A program made the translations under genes and the position numbers. 53,493 nt of DNA from Thermoplasmatales archaeon SG8-52-3 (GTDB lineage: Archaea > Thermoplasmatota > E2 > DHVEG-1), in contig LSSG01000075.1 in the NCBI GenBank assembly GCA_001595915.1, forward strand, positions 1-53,493, read 5' to 3'. Below are positions 16,137 through 24,395 of the stretch, piece by piece (the first letter of the stretch is position 1; every line of letters begins with the position of its first letter). The notes under the pieces were generated by a model, which was given only the letters and a program-made list of their open reading frames with translations, did no database searches and was not told the DNA's origin.

Positions 16137-17777
16137 TTAAATTGTTATTGGTAATGATTGGACCCCTTCTCTATAGAATGTCCAAATGAATTGAACGACT
16201 TCATAATAATCAAATATTTTTTCTTCTACCATCCTCTCCAATATATGCTTCCTAAGATCATACTCATCATATATTTGCATAGGATCTTCATATCCTGCCA
16301 TAGGAGCAATACGTTGTTCTAAAATGTAGCTGTTTCTATTTGCTTTGAACATATGAGCATCATCCACAGCATTCCATTCAAATGCCTTTCTTGACATAAT
16401 GCCATCTACTTCTTTGTTATATCCTTCTATTTCATCAACTGATAGAACTCGTCTTATTCTTTTTCCTTTACGTTCAACAGCCATCTGTATCAAAACAACG
16501 TCTAAATTGTCCATGAATGTTTTTGGAATATTTATTGGATGGCCAGTAAATCGCTGAATTACTTTTGTTACAGAACCTGCATGAAATGTTGTCACAACTG
16601 GATGACCTGTCTGCATAGCTTGAAATACAACTCGACCTTCAGCCCCTCTAGTTTCTCCTGGAATAATATAGTCAGGTCGGGACCTTAGACCTGCTCTTAA
16701 AAGATCTCCTTCATCAATATGTCCTTCTTTTGGACCTGTTGATCTGGTAAGTAATTGTTGCCATACAGCATGAGGAACTTTTACTTCAGGTGTATTTTCA
16801 ACAGAATAAATTTTTTTATCAGGTGGAATAAAAGGAAACATTGCATTAGACGTTGTGGTTTTTCCAGATGCGGTTTCACCACAAACAAATATACTGCGTC
16901 CATATTGTAGACAAAGCCAAAGATAAGCTCCAACTCCTGAATCAAATGTACCCCAATTTATTAATTGTGTAATGCTAATTGGCGTTTCACTAAATTTTCT
17001 AACTGTCATACTTGGTCCTTTAAGACTGACATCTTTACTATGAATTATATTAACCCTACTTCCATCAGGGAGAGTACCATCTGCAATTGGTTGTCCTTCA
17101 CTAACTGGACTTCCGATTTTTTCTGCAAATTCTTGTGAAAATCTATTTGCCCAAGATTCATCAATGAAAATGTTTGTCTTAACCATATCAAAGACTTTAT
17201 GGATGAGATGAACATTTTGACCTGTGATAATATGAATATCTTCGATATATGGATCTCTCATAAAAGGTTCAAGAGGTCCACCGCCAACAATATCTTTTAT
17301 TATATGATATTCTATTGTCATCTTCTCAAATGTTGTAACTTTAATTTTTCCACCTTTAGATTTACTTAATTTTCCACCAGACTTTTCATCTATTGTAGTA
17401 ATTTTCTGAAGATATTCTCTTATAGCTTTTCTCAAATCATCTTGAGATTTAATATCTGTTTTAAGATGAGCTTTCTCATATATCAATTCAATAACTTGTT
17501 CAAGTTTTTCATTTGTTTTATCATCTAAAATTGGTGTTATTGCAAAATATTCTTTATCTTCCATATCCTTTGTTTTAAAAATATGAATAAAAACTACACC
17601 TTTTGTAGCATATATTATGTTAGGATATTCTTCCTCCTTAACATCCCTTGGAACTTTGCTATAAAAGGTAGGTTTTCCCATCTTTTTTTCAATTTCTGAA
17701 ACATACTTCTTAAGATGGGGATAATCCCTTAGCAATTTATCCACTTCAGGTTTTTCTATTTCTGTCATTTCTCCCAC
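16137..17777 (-). CDS. flaI: Archaellum motor ATPase FlaI (ArlI)
   Basis: The 546-residue hexameric ATPase drives archaellum assembly and rotation. Motifs are canonical: P-loop CGETASGKTTT, IYSVENTPEV (Asp-box region), SRPDYIIPGETRG (Walker B) and VTTFHAGSVTK (His box), with the preceding LPDGSRVN and PSMTVRKFSE. The track start is GTG at 17777; an ATG at 17768 follows GTGGGAG closely and is an alternative. It begins 4 bp after flaH, so the two are probably co-translated, matching the known FlaH-FlaI partnership. This copy keeps all expected motifs and is likely the main motor ATPase. Confidence 0.95.
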   Translation of the reverse strand: MGEMTEIEKPEVDKLLRDYPHLKKYVSEIEKKMGKPTFYSKVPRDVKEEEYPNIIYATKGVVFIHIFKTKDMEDKEYFAITPILDDKTNEKLEQVIELIYEKAHLKTDIKSQDDLRKAIREYLQKITTIDEKSGGKLSKSKGGKIKVTTFEKMTIEYHIIKDIVGGGPLEPFMRDPYIEDIHIITGQNVHLIHKVFDMVKTNIFIDESWANRFSQEFAEKIGSPVSEGQPIADGTLPDGSRVNIIHSKDVSLKGPSMTVRKFSETPISITQLINWGTFDSGVGAYLWLCLQYGRSIFVCGETASGKTTTSNAMFPFIPPDKKIYSVENTPEVKVPHAVWQQLLTRSTGPKEGHIDEGDLLRAGLRSRPDYIIPGETRGAEGRVVFQAMQTGHPVVTTFHAGSVTKVIQRFTGHPINIPKTFMDNLDVVLIQMAVERKGKRIRRVLSVDEIEGYNKEVDGIMSRKAFEWNAVDDAHMFKANRNSYILEQRIAPMAGYEDPMQIYDEYDLRKHILERMVEEKIFDYYEVVQFIWTFYREGVQSLPITI

Positions 17778-17780
17778 TTT

Positions 17781-18491
17781 TTAGAAAGCAACTCCACTTG
17801 TTTCAATAGTTAATCCAACACCAGGTCTGACAGAAAATGTGGTCAATGGTTCATATTTATGTCTAGCTCCATTAAACTTTTCAAGATAAATATTATGGAC
17901 AATTCCAACTCCTGGCATTGATTCGCGAGTAATTTTATAATGAATATCACAAATCATCTGAAATGCGCTATGAATTCTACTTGACCATTCATTAGGGTTT
18001 CCAGTAACCCATATCATTTTACCAGAGCCTTTTAATCTATTAAAAAAATTAGTTAAATCTACTAAATTATCTTCATTTAAACTTTCATTCAGAAGTGTTG
18101 ATAGAGAGTCAATGAAGATTATATCAGGATCAAAAAGTTTTTTACAGGTAGTTAATCCTTCCATAAATGTACTTTTTGGTTTTGTTTCAGCTAACATTAC
18201 TTCAGTTGATATAAAAAATAATTTCCCTCTGATTAGATAATTTCTCATATCATAACCAACTGAAGCAACTTGTCTTAAAAAACTCTTAATTGTATATTGT
18301 GTTGAAACATATGAACAAGTTGAACCATTCTTGAGTAAGCTATAACAAAATCTCTGACAAAAAATACTTTTTCCAGTACCCTCCTTTCCCTCTATAAAAA
18401 TTAATGTTCCATCAGGAATTTCTTTACCAAATCTTTGTGCAAAGCCATCCTTTTCTCCTTTTCTTTCTAAAATTATTGATTTACTTGTCAT
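17781..18491 (-). CDS. flaH: Archaellum ATP-binding protein FlaH (ArlH)
   Basis: The 236-residue KaiC/RecA-like protein binds ATP and forms a ring on FlaI in the motor complex. The P-loop is FIEGKEGTGKSIFCQRF, and the Walker B region is PDIIFIDSLSTLL. The catalytic Glu typical of active KaiC enzymes is not obvious, in line with FlaH acting as a nucleotide-regulated scaffold. Length and position between flaG and flaI are standard. GGGAT lies before the ATG. Confidence 0.93.
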   Translation of the reverse strand: MTSKSIILERKGEKDGFAQRFGKEIPDGTLIFIEGKEGTGKSIFCQRFCYSLLKNGSTCSYVSTQYTIKSFLRQVASVGYDMRNYLIRGKLFFISTEVMLAETKPKSTFMEGLTTCKKLFDPDIIFIDSLSTLLNESLNEDNLVDLTNFFNRLKGSGKMIWVTGNPNEWSSRIHSAFQMICDIHYKITRESMPGVGIVHNIYLEKFNGARHKYEPLTTFSVRPGVGLTIETSGVAF

Positions 18492-18512
18492 TTTTACTTA
18501 TCCCATCAATTA

Positions 18513-18956
18513 CTAAATTGTAAATATAAATTCATCAACTATATCTTGAGGTCCCACCAATCTTAAAGAATGATCACCTGATGATATTTCACTATTATCT
18601 ATAAACATCGTGGCAACTTCATCCGGTTGTATGGAACTAGCTGAAAAATTAAAATTTGCTGTAATAACAATTTCTCCATCTATAAATAAATTAAATGTTT
18701 CATTTGTTGTTGCAAGTTTTCTACTACCAATATTTTTGACATAGAATATATAGAAACTTCCGGATATTGGAATATTATCTGGATCATTTATTATTATAAA
18801 GTTGGATTCCAGATTTTCCTCAATTATTTTTCCTCTTTCTGAAAAACTTGTCATTACACCATCAATTACTGTTATAAAAACTCCTGAAACTGCACTAGCA
18901 ATAATTACAGAGGCTATGAAAAATACTACATGTGTTCCAGTTAAACTAAATCCCAT
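18513..18956 (-). CDS. flaG: Archaellum stator protein FlaG (ArlG)
   Basis: The 147-residue protein has a single N-terminal membrane helix (THVVFFIASVIIASAVSGVFI, about residues 8-28) and an extracytoplasmic beta-sandwich that contains FYIFYVKNIGSRKL and ETFNLFIDGE. In characterised archaea FlaG and FlaF form the stator that links the motor to the S-layer. It lies 19 bp after flaF and 21 bp before flaH on the same strand. Confidence 0.88.
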   Translation of the reverse strand: MGFSLTGTHVVFFIASVIIASAVSGVFITVIDGVMTSFSERGKIIEENLESNFIIINDPDNIPISGSFYIFYVKNIGSRKLATTNETFNLFIDGEIVITANFNFSASSIQPDEVATMFIDNSEISSGDHSLRLVGPQDIVDEFIFTI

Positions 18957-18975
18957 TTTTTATCACTTTTTTTTT

Positions 18976-19404
18976 TTAAGTTAATGTAAATTCATAATAA
19001 TCTGATATTCCATTATTTGTTACAACCTTTACTTTCATAAACCCTGATCCTGAGAAATTATATACATTAAAATAAACATTATTTTCTGGATGAATATATG
19101 ATTTTGAACAAGAGAAATTGTTGATAGTCCCATTGATTAATATATTAAATAATGATGTTTTTAAAGTAATACTACCAATATTATCAACAGTTATGTTTAT
19201 ATCATAATTTGATCCATTAACTGTATTTATCACATTTGTAATGTTTATATCAGTTTGAACCTGATCGATAATTCTATCTCTCATTTCATCAAATGCATCA
19301 TCTACATTTGTAATAGTTGGTACTGTTGTACTCATAATTATTTCTAAACACATCAATACTGATACACCAATAATTGCAGCAGCACCTACTAATGAGAATC
19401 CCAT
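18976..19404 (-). CDS. flaF: Archaellum stator protein FlaF (ArlF)
   Basis: The 142-residue protein starts MGFSLVGAAAIIGVSVLMCL, the typical FlaF signal-anchor, followed by an extracytoplasmic beta domain with NITVDNIGSITLKTSLFNIL and a C-terminal YYEFTL strand. FlaF is the S-layer-binding half of the stator. AGGAGGGTG lies a few bases before the ATG. About 100 bp of AT-rich DNA (19405-19505) separates it from flaD; a secondary promoter there is possible but not clear. Confidence 0.88.
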   Translation of the reverse strand: MGFSLVGAAAIIGVSVLMCLEIIMSTTVPTITNVDDAFDEMRDRIIDQVQTDINITNVINTVNGSNYDINITVDNIGSITLKTSLFNILINGTINNFSCSKSYIHPENNVYFNVYNFSGSGFMKVKVVTNNGISDYYEFTLT

Positions 19405-19505
19405 TTCGCACCCTCCTGTTGATGAGTGTTATTGTTAAAGTCCCCTCTAATATTTAATTTAATAATTAATAACTAAAGACAAGTAAATAAATATTTTTAT
19501 TTGAA

Positions 19506-20285
19506 TTAGCAATTATCGATTTTTTTTGTTATCCTTGCAAGTTCACTTTCTATTCTATCTATAAAATGTTTGTCAAGTTGCAATCCTTTTAGTTTTTGTA
19601 TATATACAAGAGATTGGATATGATCTTTTGACGGTAAATCTGTAATATGTTTTTTTGTAGTCTCATCTTTCTTTGTTTGATCAGTAATACCCTGAGAATA
19701 ATCAATCAGTCCCATCTTTGCATCTTGTGTAATCCAACCAATATCTACATAATAGTCAAGAATATTTGACAGATTAGGTCGTCCACATTTATCGATTAAA
19801 TATTGTAACCATTTCATTAAAACAATAACACTTTCTGGATTATTGGGAATTTCAGTAAGTGGTTCTACATTCCATTTAGGAGCATCTCCAATAACTCCCT
19901 CTGGGACCTTAATATCATCTGTTGTTACAAACCTTGGTTTGCTTGCTGTTCCCTTTTCTAAATAAATTATTTTTTCTTTAAGCTCCTCTATTGTTTCGAT
20001 AATTTTTTGCATATCTCCATTTTTTTGAATTGTAACTGATTTTTCTTTACTTTCGGATTTTTCTTGAGGTCTTGCTGTATTTGCATATGTTTTCATAATT
20101 TCCTGTATTTTGCCAATAAGTTGCTGAAATTGTTTTTGATTAATTTTTATATTTTTTTCTTTAAGTTTATTTTCTAATTTTTCTGCTAGTTTTTTGGGTA
20201 TTACATTTTTAGATACCAAGGTAGATAGTTCAGTACTTAGATCAAATTCTTCTGTAGTTTTGCTCTCTTCCTCACCTTCTACCAT
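19506..20285 (-). CDS. flaD: Archaellum accessory protein FlaD/FlaE (ArlD/ArlE)
   Basis: The soluble protein is 259 residues from the ATG at 20285 (AGGTG lies six bases upstream; the track's GTG at 20294 is inside that site). The N-terminal half is charged and coiled-coil. The C-terminal half carries the FlaD/E domain: LTEIPNNPESVIVLMKWLQY, then RPNLSNILDYYVDIGWI, and later KLKGLQLDKHFIDRIESEL. In euryarchaea FlaC/D/E form the cytoplasmic switch complex that receives chemotaxis signals through CheF. It sits between flaC and flaF. Confidence 0.9.
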   Translation of the reverse strand: MVEGEEESKTTEEFDLSTELSTLVSKNVIPKKLAEKLENKLKEKNIKINQKQFQQLIGKIQEIMKTYANTARPQEKSESKEKSVTIQKNGDMQKIIETIEELKEKIIYLEKGTASKPRFVTTDDIKVPEGVIGDAPKWNVEPLTEIPNNPESVIVLMKWLQYLIDKCGRPNLSNILDYYVDIGWITQDAKMGLIDYSQGITDQTKKDETTKKHITDLPSKDHIQSLVYIQKLKGLQLDKHFIDRIESELARITKKIDNC

Positions 20286-20305
20286 AATTAACACCTAATA
20301 GTTTT

Positions 20306-21034
20306 TCAATCCTTTAAATTTTCTATAAATTCATTGATTAAATTATCAATTACCAAATCTATGTTTATATCATGAAATGTTTTTTCAATTATAACATCTA
20401 GATCATTATTTGAAAATTCTTCTGTTATATTTACAGATGTATTTGAATTTTTTTCAGAAGGTTTGGCTACTGTAGCAGTATTTTGTACGGCCTTAATTTC
20501 TGCAAAATCTGCACCGGCATTTTCAGCAAATGATTCTATTTCTCCTACTCTTTCTTTTAATTCATCGATTTCCTTTGTGAAATTTTCAAGGGCATCTATT
20601 CTTTTTTTTGTAACTTTTGAAAGTCCTACAAATGGATTCATTTGTTCTGATACTATTTCATATAGACTAACTAGGTCATCAAGATCTTTTGAAACTGACT
20701 CTAACTTTTTATGAATTGAAGTTATTTCTTCAGAATTTTTTTTAATTTGAAAATCAAAATCTTTTATGCTTTGTAATATTGCACGTTTTTGTTCAAGTGA
20801 ATCTCTAGTAGTCGGCTCTTCATCATCAGATAATTTTTCTTCATTTTTCGGTTCTTTCTCTTTTTCTGAGTTATTCTCTTGATCAACTTTTATTACTTTT
20901 CTAAGGTTCTCTATATTCTGTTTTGATTCTGAAGAATCATCTGGTTTTTCTTCAACTTCTTGAGAAGGCTCTTCTTTAGGACTTGATTCTTCATCTGAGG
21001 TTTTATCCACAGAGTCATCTTCACCTTTTCCCAT
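20306..21034 (-). CDS. flaC: Archaellum accessory protein FlaC (ArlC)
   Basis: The 242-residue protein has a long acidic, low-complexity N-terminus (EESSPKEEPSQEVEEKPDD) followed by a coiled coil holding the FlaC signature DLVSLYEIVSEQMNPFVG and KKRIDALENFTKEIDELKERV. It belongs to the cytoplasmic switch complex with FlaD/E. It is the first gene of the operon. GGAGGGG lies 17 bases from the ATG, too far for normal use, but only five from an in-frame ATT at 21046, so the true start may be four codons upstream. Confidence 0.88.
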   Translation of the reverse strand: MGKGEDDSVDKTSDEESSPKEEPSQEVEEKPDDSSESKQNIENLRKVIKVDQENNSEKEKEPKNEEKLSDDEEPTTRDSLEQKRAILQSIKDFDFQIKKNSEEITSIHKKLESVSKDLDDLVSLYEIVSEQMNPFVGLSKVTKKRIDALENFTKEIDELKERVGEIESFAENAGADFAEIKAVQNTATVAKPSEKNSNTSVNITEEFSNNDLDVIIEKTFHDINIDLVIDNLINEFIENLKD

Positions 21035-21244
21035 CTTTAACTTAATCTATACCCCTCCTAATTTTGAATGTGAGTTAAGTTTTATGTTTTATTAACAGAA
21101 ATATTTATCTTAAGCAATTTGGAATAAATTTTGTATTATTTATAATCTTTTAAAAAAAGCTTATTTTTAATTTTAAAAATTTAAATAATTTTCTAAAACA
21201 AAAAATTTTAAAATAACAAACAAATAGTGATAAATGATTAATGA
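21035..21244. promoter_or_regulatory. Divergent promoter region, archaellum operon and PAS protein
   Basis: This 210-bp AT-rich gap lies between divergent starts. On the minus strand AGATAAATAT (about 21101-21111) is a good TATA candidate for flaC, with a leader of about 40 nt carrying GGAGGGG. On the plus strand several AT runs precede the PAS gene, but no single TATA box stands out. No clear inverted repeat was found. Confidence 0.4.
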
Positions 21245-22582
21245 ATGATTTTTAGCATAAGGGTAGTAGTTTCTAAGGAGAAAAAAGGAAAAACAAAAAA
21301 AGAAATTAAAAAAGCAATTATAAAAAGTTCCAGTAAATCAACTACAAATATTGTATTAAGTATAGGAAAAGATAGGCACATTACAAAATATAATATAGAA
21401 TGTGAACGTATATTTGGTTATAATAAGAAAGAAGCAATAAATCAACCAATATTTAATTTTCTAATTCCTACTAAATTTAAAAATGAATGGAAAGAAAAGT
21501 TCGACTCTTTAGAAAATAATAAGAAAATTGATGATTTTAATCTTCCATTATTAGATAAACAAGGACAAGAAGTTCTGATTTCTTGGAGTGTTTTTCCTGT
21601 TAAAAATGTTCATGGTACTCTTATTGATATTAATCTTGTTGGTAATCTAATTTCTTCATTATATGAAGAAAAAGAGCCCTTGATTGAATTTCCAAAAATA
21701 GAAACTAAGGAAAAACCAGATAAAACCTTAATTAAAGAAAACACAATTGAAAAAAAATCTGAGAATTACAATGAACTTAAAAAAATGATTAAAATTCTAA
21801 AAAGAAAGAATTCAGAACTTGATAAAAAAAATAAAGATTTAGAAAAAAATCTCGATTTTTTTAAAAATCGTGTTGAAATTCTTAAGAAAAAGAAGAGTAA
21901 GAAAAAATCTAAAAAAGATGCTCATGAAGATTATCAATCATTCTCTGATTTGGTTGAAAATAAATTAGATAATCAAGATTATGAAAATATAATGAATGAA
22001 CTTGATGACCGTGAAAAACTATTAAAAAATCTTGAAAATGACCTCATGAAGGATAAATCTAATATTAACGAACAAGCAAATGAATTTAAAAAATGGCGGA
22101 AGAAACTTGAAAATTTAGAAATAGATATCAATAATAGAGAAAAGGAACTTCTTACCAAAGAGAGATTATTGACAGATAAAATTGTTACTTCAGAAGATAT
22201 AACATCTGATTTTAATAAGGGGGGAAAAGTTGTAAAATACCACGATCTTCTTGATAAAATTCCTGATTCGGCAGTTGTTATTCACAGAGGTATTTTAAAA
22301 CAGGTAAATGATTCATTTGCAAATTTGATTGGATATAAAATTGATGAAATTTTAAATAAAAGTTTGTTTGATTTTATTATAGCTGAAGAACTTTCAGATG
22401 TTAAGGATTTTTATATCAACAGGTTAATGGGAGTTGATGTTTCTAATTTTGAGACTACTTTGCTTACTAAAAATAATGATGAAATTTTGGTAGAGGTAAA
22501 TACTAAACCAACTGATTTCAATGGTAAAAAAGCAGAGATTGCTATAATAAAAACAATTAAAACTAAAAAAGAAGAAAAATAA
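21245..22582 (+). CDS. Two-PAS coiled-coil signalling protein without output domain
   Basis: The 445-residue soluble protein has a basic N-terminus and a first PAS domain (about residues 40-145: NIVLSIGKDRHITKYNIE, RIFGYNKKEAINQPIF). A long Lys/Glu-rich coiled coil (about 170-330) follows, and a second PAS domain (about 335-440: LLDKIPDSAVVIHRG, NLIGYKIDEILNKSLFDFI). No kinase, GGDEF or methyl-accepting domain is present. Such PAS-only proteins usually act by protein contact. Its divergent position beside flaC suggests a sensory or placing role for the archaellum, which is inference. Confidence 0.75.
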   Translation: MIFSIRVVVSKEKKGKTKKEIKKAIIKSSSKSTTNIVLSIGKDRHITKYNIECERIFGYNKKEAINQPIFNFLIPTKFKNEWKEKFDSLENNKKIDDFNLPLLDKQGQEVLISWSVFPVKNVHGTLIDINLVGNLISSLYEEKEPLIEFPKIETKEKPDKTLIKENTIEKKSENYNELKKMIKILKRKNSELDKKNKDLEKNLDFFKNRVEILKKKKSKKKSKKDAHEDYQSFSDLVENKLDNQDYENIMNELDDREKLLKNLENDLMKDKSNINEQANEFKKWRKKLENLEIDINNREKELLTKERLLTDKIVTSEDITSDFNKGGKVVKYHDLLDKIPDSAVVIHRGILKQVNDSFANLIGYKIDEILNKSLFDFIIAEELSDVKDFYINRLMGVDVSNFETTLLTKNNDEILVEVNTKPTDFNGKKAEIAIIKTIKTKKEEK

Positions 22583-22609
22583 AAAATTAAAAAATAAGAA
22601 GGATTTTTT

Positions 22610-23500
22610 TTAATCAAGTTTTACAATTCTCATTGTAAAAACTGATGGAGCTGTAACATCATATTCTGCTTTGATACCTATTTCTGGTGCAAGTGTTCCT
22701 GATATCTCTTTTCTTGGTTCAAGCCCACCTGTATCAAGCACTGCGGAAAGATTGATAATTATTAATGCTCTATCTCCACTATTCATACCATGTGTTGTTG
22801 TGATAGATCCATCTGGATCATGTACTGCAATTACACCGAAATATAATTGTGAAGTATTACCTACTATTGTATATGGTGACCCTGATGTAATTGGAGTATG
22901 AAATACACTTTTATTATCTAGATTGACATTTTGTACAAGTGATTCATTTAATTTTAATATCGATAGGTTATTGTGTAGAACTGATAATGTACATAGGCTT
23001 AGATCGATATCTTTTGATCCTGCTCTTGGTCTAACTTGTATTGCTAGATATTCAATTAATGATTTTTGAGCATTTGTATAACCTGTTACTTGTTCAATTG
23101 CAATTCCTGCTGATACTTCTCTTATTGTTGCTGTACCAACTGTTTTTGCTCTTGACTGTAAGGTTTCACTAGTATTTATCAAAACACTTGCAGCTACAGC
23201 AGCAATTAAGACCATGGCAATAAACACAATTAGAGTACCAATTCCAACCATGGCCTTGTTATCTTCAGTAATTAATTTTCTTTCATTATGTTTTTTATGT
23301 TTCTGTGCAGGTTTTATTGCTATAATTGTACTTATTCTAAGACATCCTAAACCTTGTTCTGAATCAATTAAAATAAAACCATCTTTGTAATCTACATCTT
23401 CAAGAGTACCAATAACGACACTTGCTCTATCGTCACCAGGCTCTTTTGTTACAATTTTACAGTATCTTCCAACCAGCCTTTCCATATATTTCTTTTCCAT
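22610..23500 (-). CDS. Archaellin with N-terminal Sm-like domain fusion
   Basis: The 296-residue product joins two parts in one frame. Residues 6-64 look like an Sm/LSm-type beta-barrel: [18 protein letters not shown] fits the Sm1 pattern and [11 protein letters not shown] the Sm2 pattern. A basic linker (KHKKHNERK) leads to a class III signal peptide with a predicted cut after Ala83 (EDNKA before MVGIGTLIV), then a full archaellin: core helix [19 protein letters not shown], outer domain with [14 protein letters not shown], end [12 protein letters not shown]. No ATG, GTG or TTG and no Shine-Dalgarno lies between the parts in frame, so translation must start at the front, where AAGGTGGTG precedes the ATG. 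It has its own promoter. Confidence 0.9.
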   Translation of the reverse strand: MEKKYMERLVGRYCKIVTKEPGDDRASVVIGTLEDVDYKDGFILIDSEQGLGCLRISTIIAIKPAQKHKKHNERKLITEDNKAMVGIGTLIVFIAMVLIAAVAASVLINTSETLQSRAKTVGTATIREVSAGIAIEQVTGYTNAQKSLIEYLAIQVRPRAGSKDIDLSLCTLSVLHNNLSILKLNESLVQNVNLDNKSVFHTPITSGSPYTIVGNTSQLYFGVIAVHDPDGSITTTHGMNSGDRALIIINLSAVLDTGGLEPRKEISGTLAPEIGIKAEYDVTAPSVFTMRIVKLD

Positions 23501-23524
23501 TATTCACCACCTTTCTTTCGTTTC

Positions 23525-23543
23525 CGTGTTAAATCATAACACG
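23525..23543 (-). promoter_or_regulatory. Perfect 7-bp hairpin in the leader of the Sm-archaellin mRNA
   Basis: CGTGTTA and TAACACG pair around a five-base loop, between the predicted transcription start (about 23557) and the Shine-Dalgarno before 23500. It is a stronger stem than expected in this AT-rich gap and sits in the untranslated leader, where it could affect translation or be a protein-binding site. Confidence 0.45.
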
Positions 23544-23577
23544 TCAATAGTTTTCATGTATAGTGTTCTCAAGTGAC

Positions 23578-23589
23578 AATATTTAAAGC
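23578..23589 (-). promoter_or_regulatory. TATA box for the Sm-archaellin gene
   Basis: On the minus strand GCTTTAAATATT is a textbook archaeal TATA element about 80 bp before the ATG at 23500. It predicts a leader of about 55 nt holding the hairpin. Confidence 0.5.
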
Positions 23590-23721
23590 TTATCTGTTGG
23601 AATGACAAAAAGAAAAAAAGACAGTTATTCAAAAATAACAATTTGACATTTTTACAATAACTATGATTTACTATAAAAAATCATAAATGTCTCCTTAATA
23701 GACAATAATTGTATAATAAGA

Positions 23722-23729
23722 TTTATATA
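23722..23729 (+). promoter_or_regulatory. TATA box for the archaellin-like gene
   Basis: TTTATATA lies 40 bp before the ATG at 23769, with GGAG shortly before that ATG. The remainder of the 268-bp gap 23501-23768 also holds an AT-rich inverted repeat (ATGATTT and AAATCAT, 23663-23684) of doubtful meaning. Confidence 0.5.
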
Positions 23730-23768
23730 TTATTCAACCTAAAATTTACCCTATAAAACGGAGAAAAA

Positions 23769-24395
23769 ATGGGTAAATTATTAACAACAGGCTTGACAAG
23801 TTCCATACTTATAGTATCTTTATTATTGATAGGAATAACAGTTGCATCAGTATTAACAAGTGAGACAACAGATACTATTTCAGAGCAAGATATTGAACAA
23901 ATGACAGAAGAAACTATAGATGAGATATCAACATATATATTGATAAAGGATCAAATAGGAAAATATAGCAATATTAATGGCGAACAAAGAATTGAAAAAA
24001 TTGCATTATGGATTACTCCTCTTGTAACACAAGAAATTGACATATCAAAACTTACAATAAAACTAAACAATGGTGATAATGTAATATTTCTAAAATATTC
24101 AAATAACTCATTAACTCTAGGATCATACTCATTATTTGAACATAAAATTTGGGAAAATATTAATGGAAGTAATTTTGGATTTATCTCAATTATTGACATG
24201 GATGAATCATTGGTAAATTTTGATATATTAAATGATTGTTCGGATAATGCATATATAGTTTTAAAATTACCAGAATATATGACTTTAAGCAAACATGAAA
24301 AAATGATTGTTACCTTATTTCCTTCAACAGGTATTACTCGAACAATAGAATTGAAAGCACCATTACCTATAAAATCTATTGTCTCGTTTGATTAA
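23769..24395 (+). CDS. Diverged archaellin-like (type IV pilin-like) protein
   Basis: The 208-residue protein has a short leader MGKLLTTG, then a hydrophobic helix LTSSILIVSLLLIGITVASVL in the position of the archaellin core helix. The outer domain keeps archaellin landmarks in altered form: IEKIALWITPLVTQEIDI against [26 protein letters not shown] against [12 protein letters not shown], and LFPSTGITRTIEL near the end. The SIGIG cleavage context is lost, and it is more acidic after the helix. It may be a minor or cap subunit, or a pilin. It diverges from the Sm-archaellin gene and its stop overlaps the convergent coiled-coil gene by 4 bp. Confidence 0.7.
   Translation: MGKLLTTGLTSSILIVSLLLIGITVASVLTSETTDTISEQDIEQMTEETIDEISTYILIKDQIGKYSNINGEQRIEKIALWITPLVTQEIDISKLTIKLNNGDNVIFLKYSNNSLTLGSYSLFEHKIWENINGSNFGFISIIDMDESLVNFDILNDCSDNAYIVLKLPEYMTLSKHEKMIVTLFPSTGITRTIELKAPLPIKSIVSFD

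Noticed and set aside
22411-22617. Minus-strand 68-residue ORF opposite the PAS gene end
   Set aside because: It lies inside the second PAS domain on the other strand, with no ribosome site and shadow-type composition.
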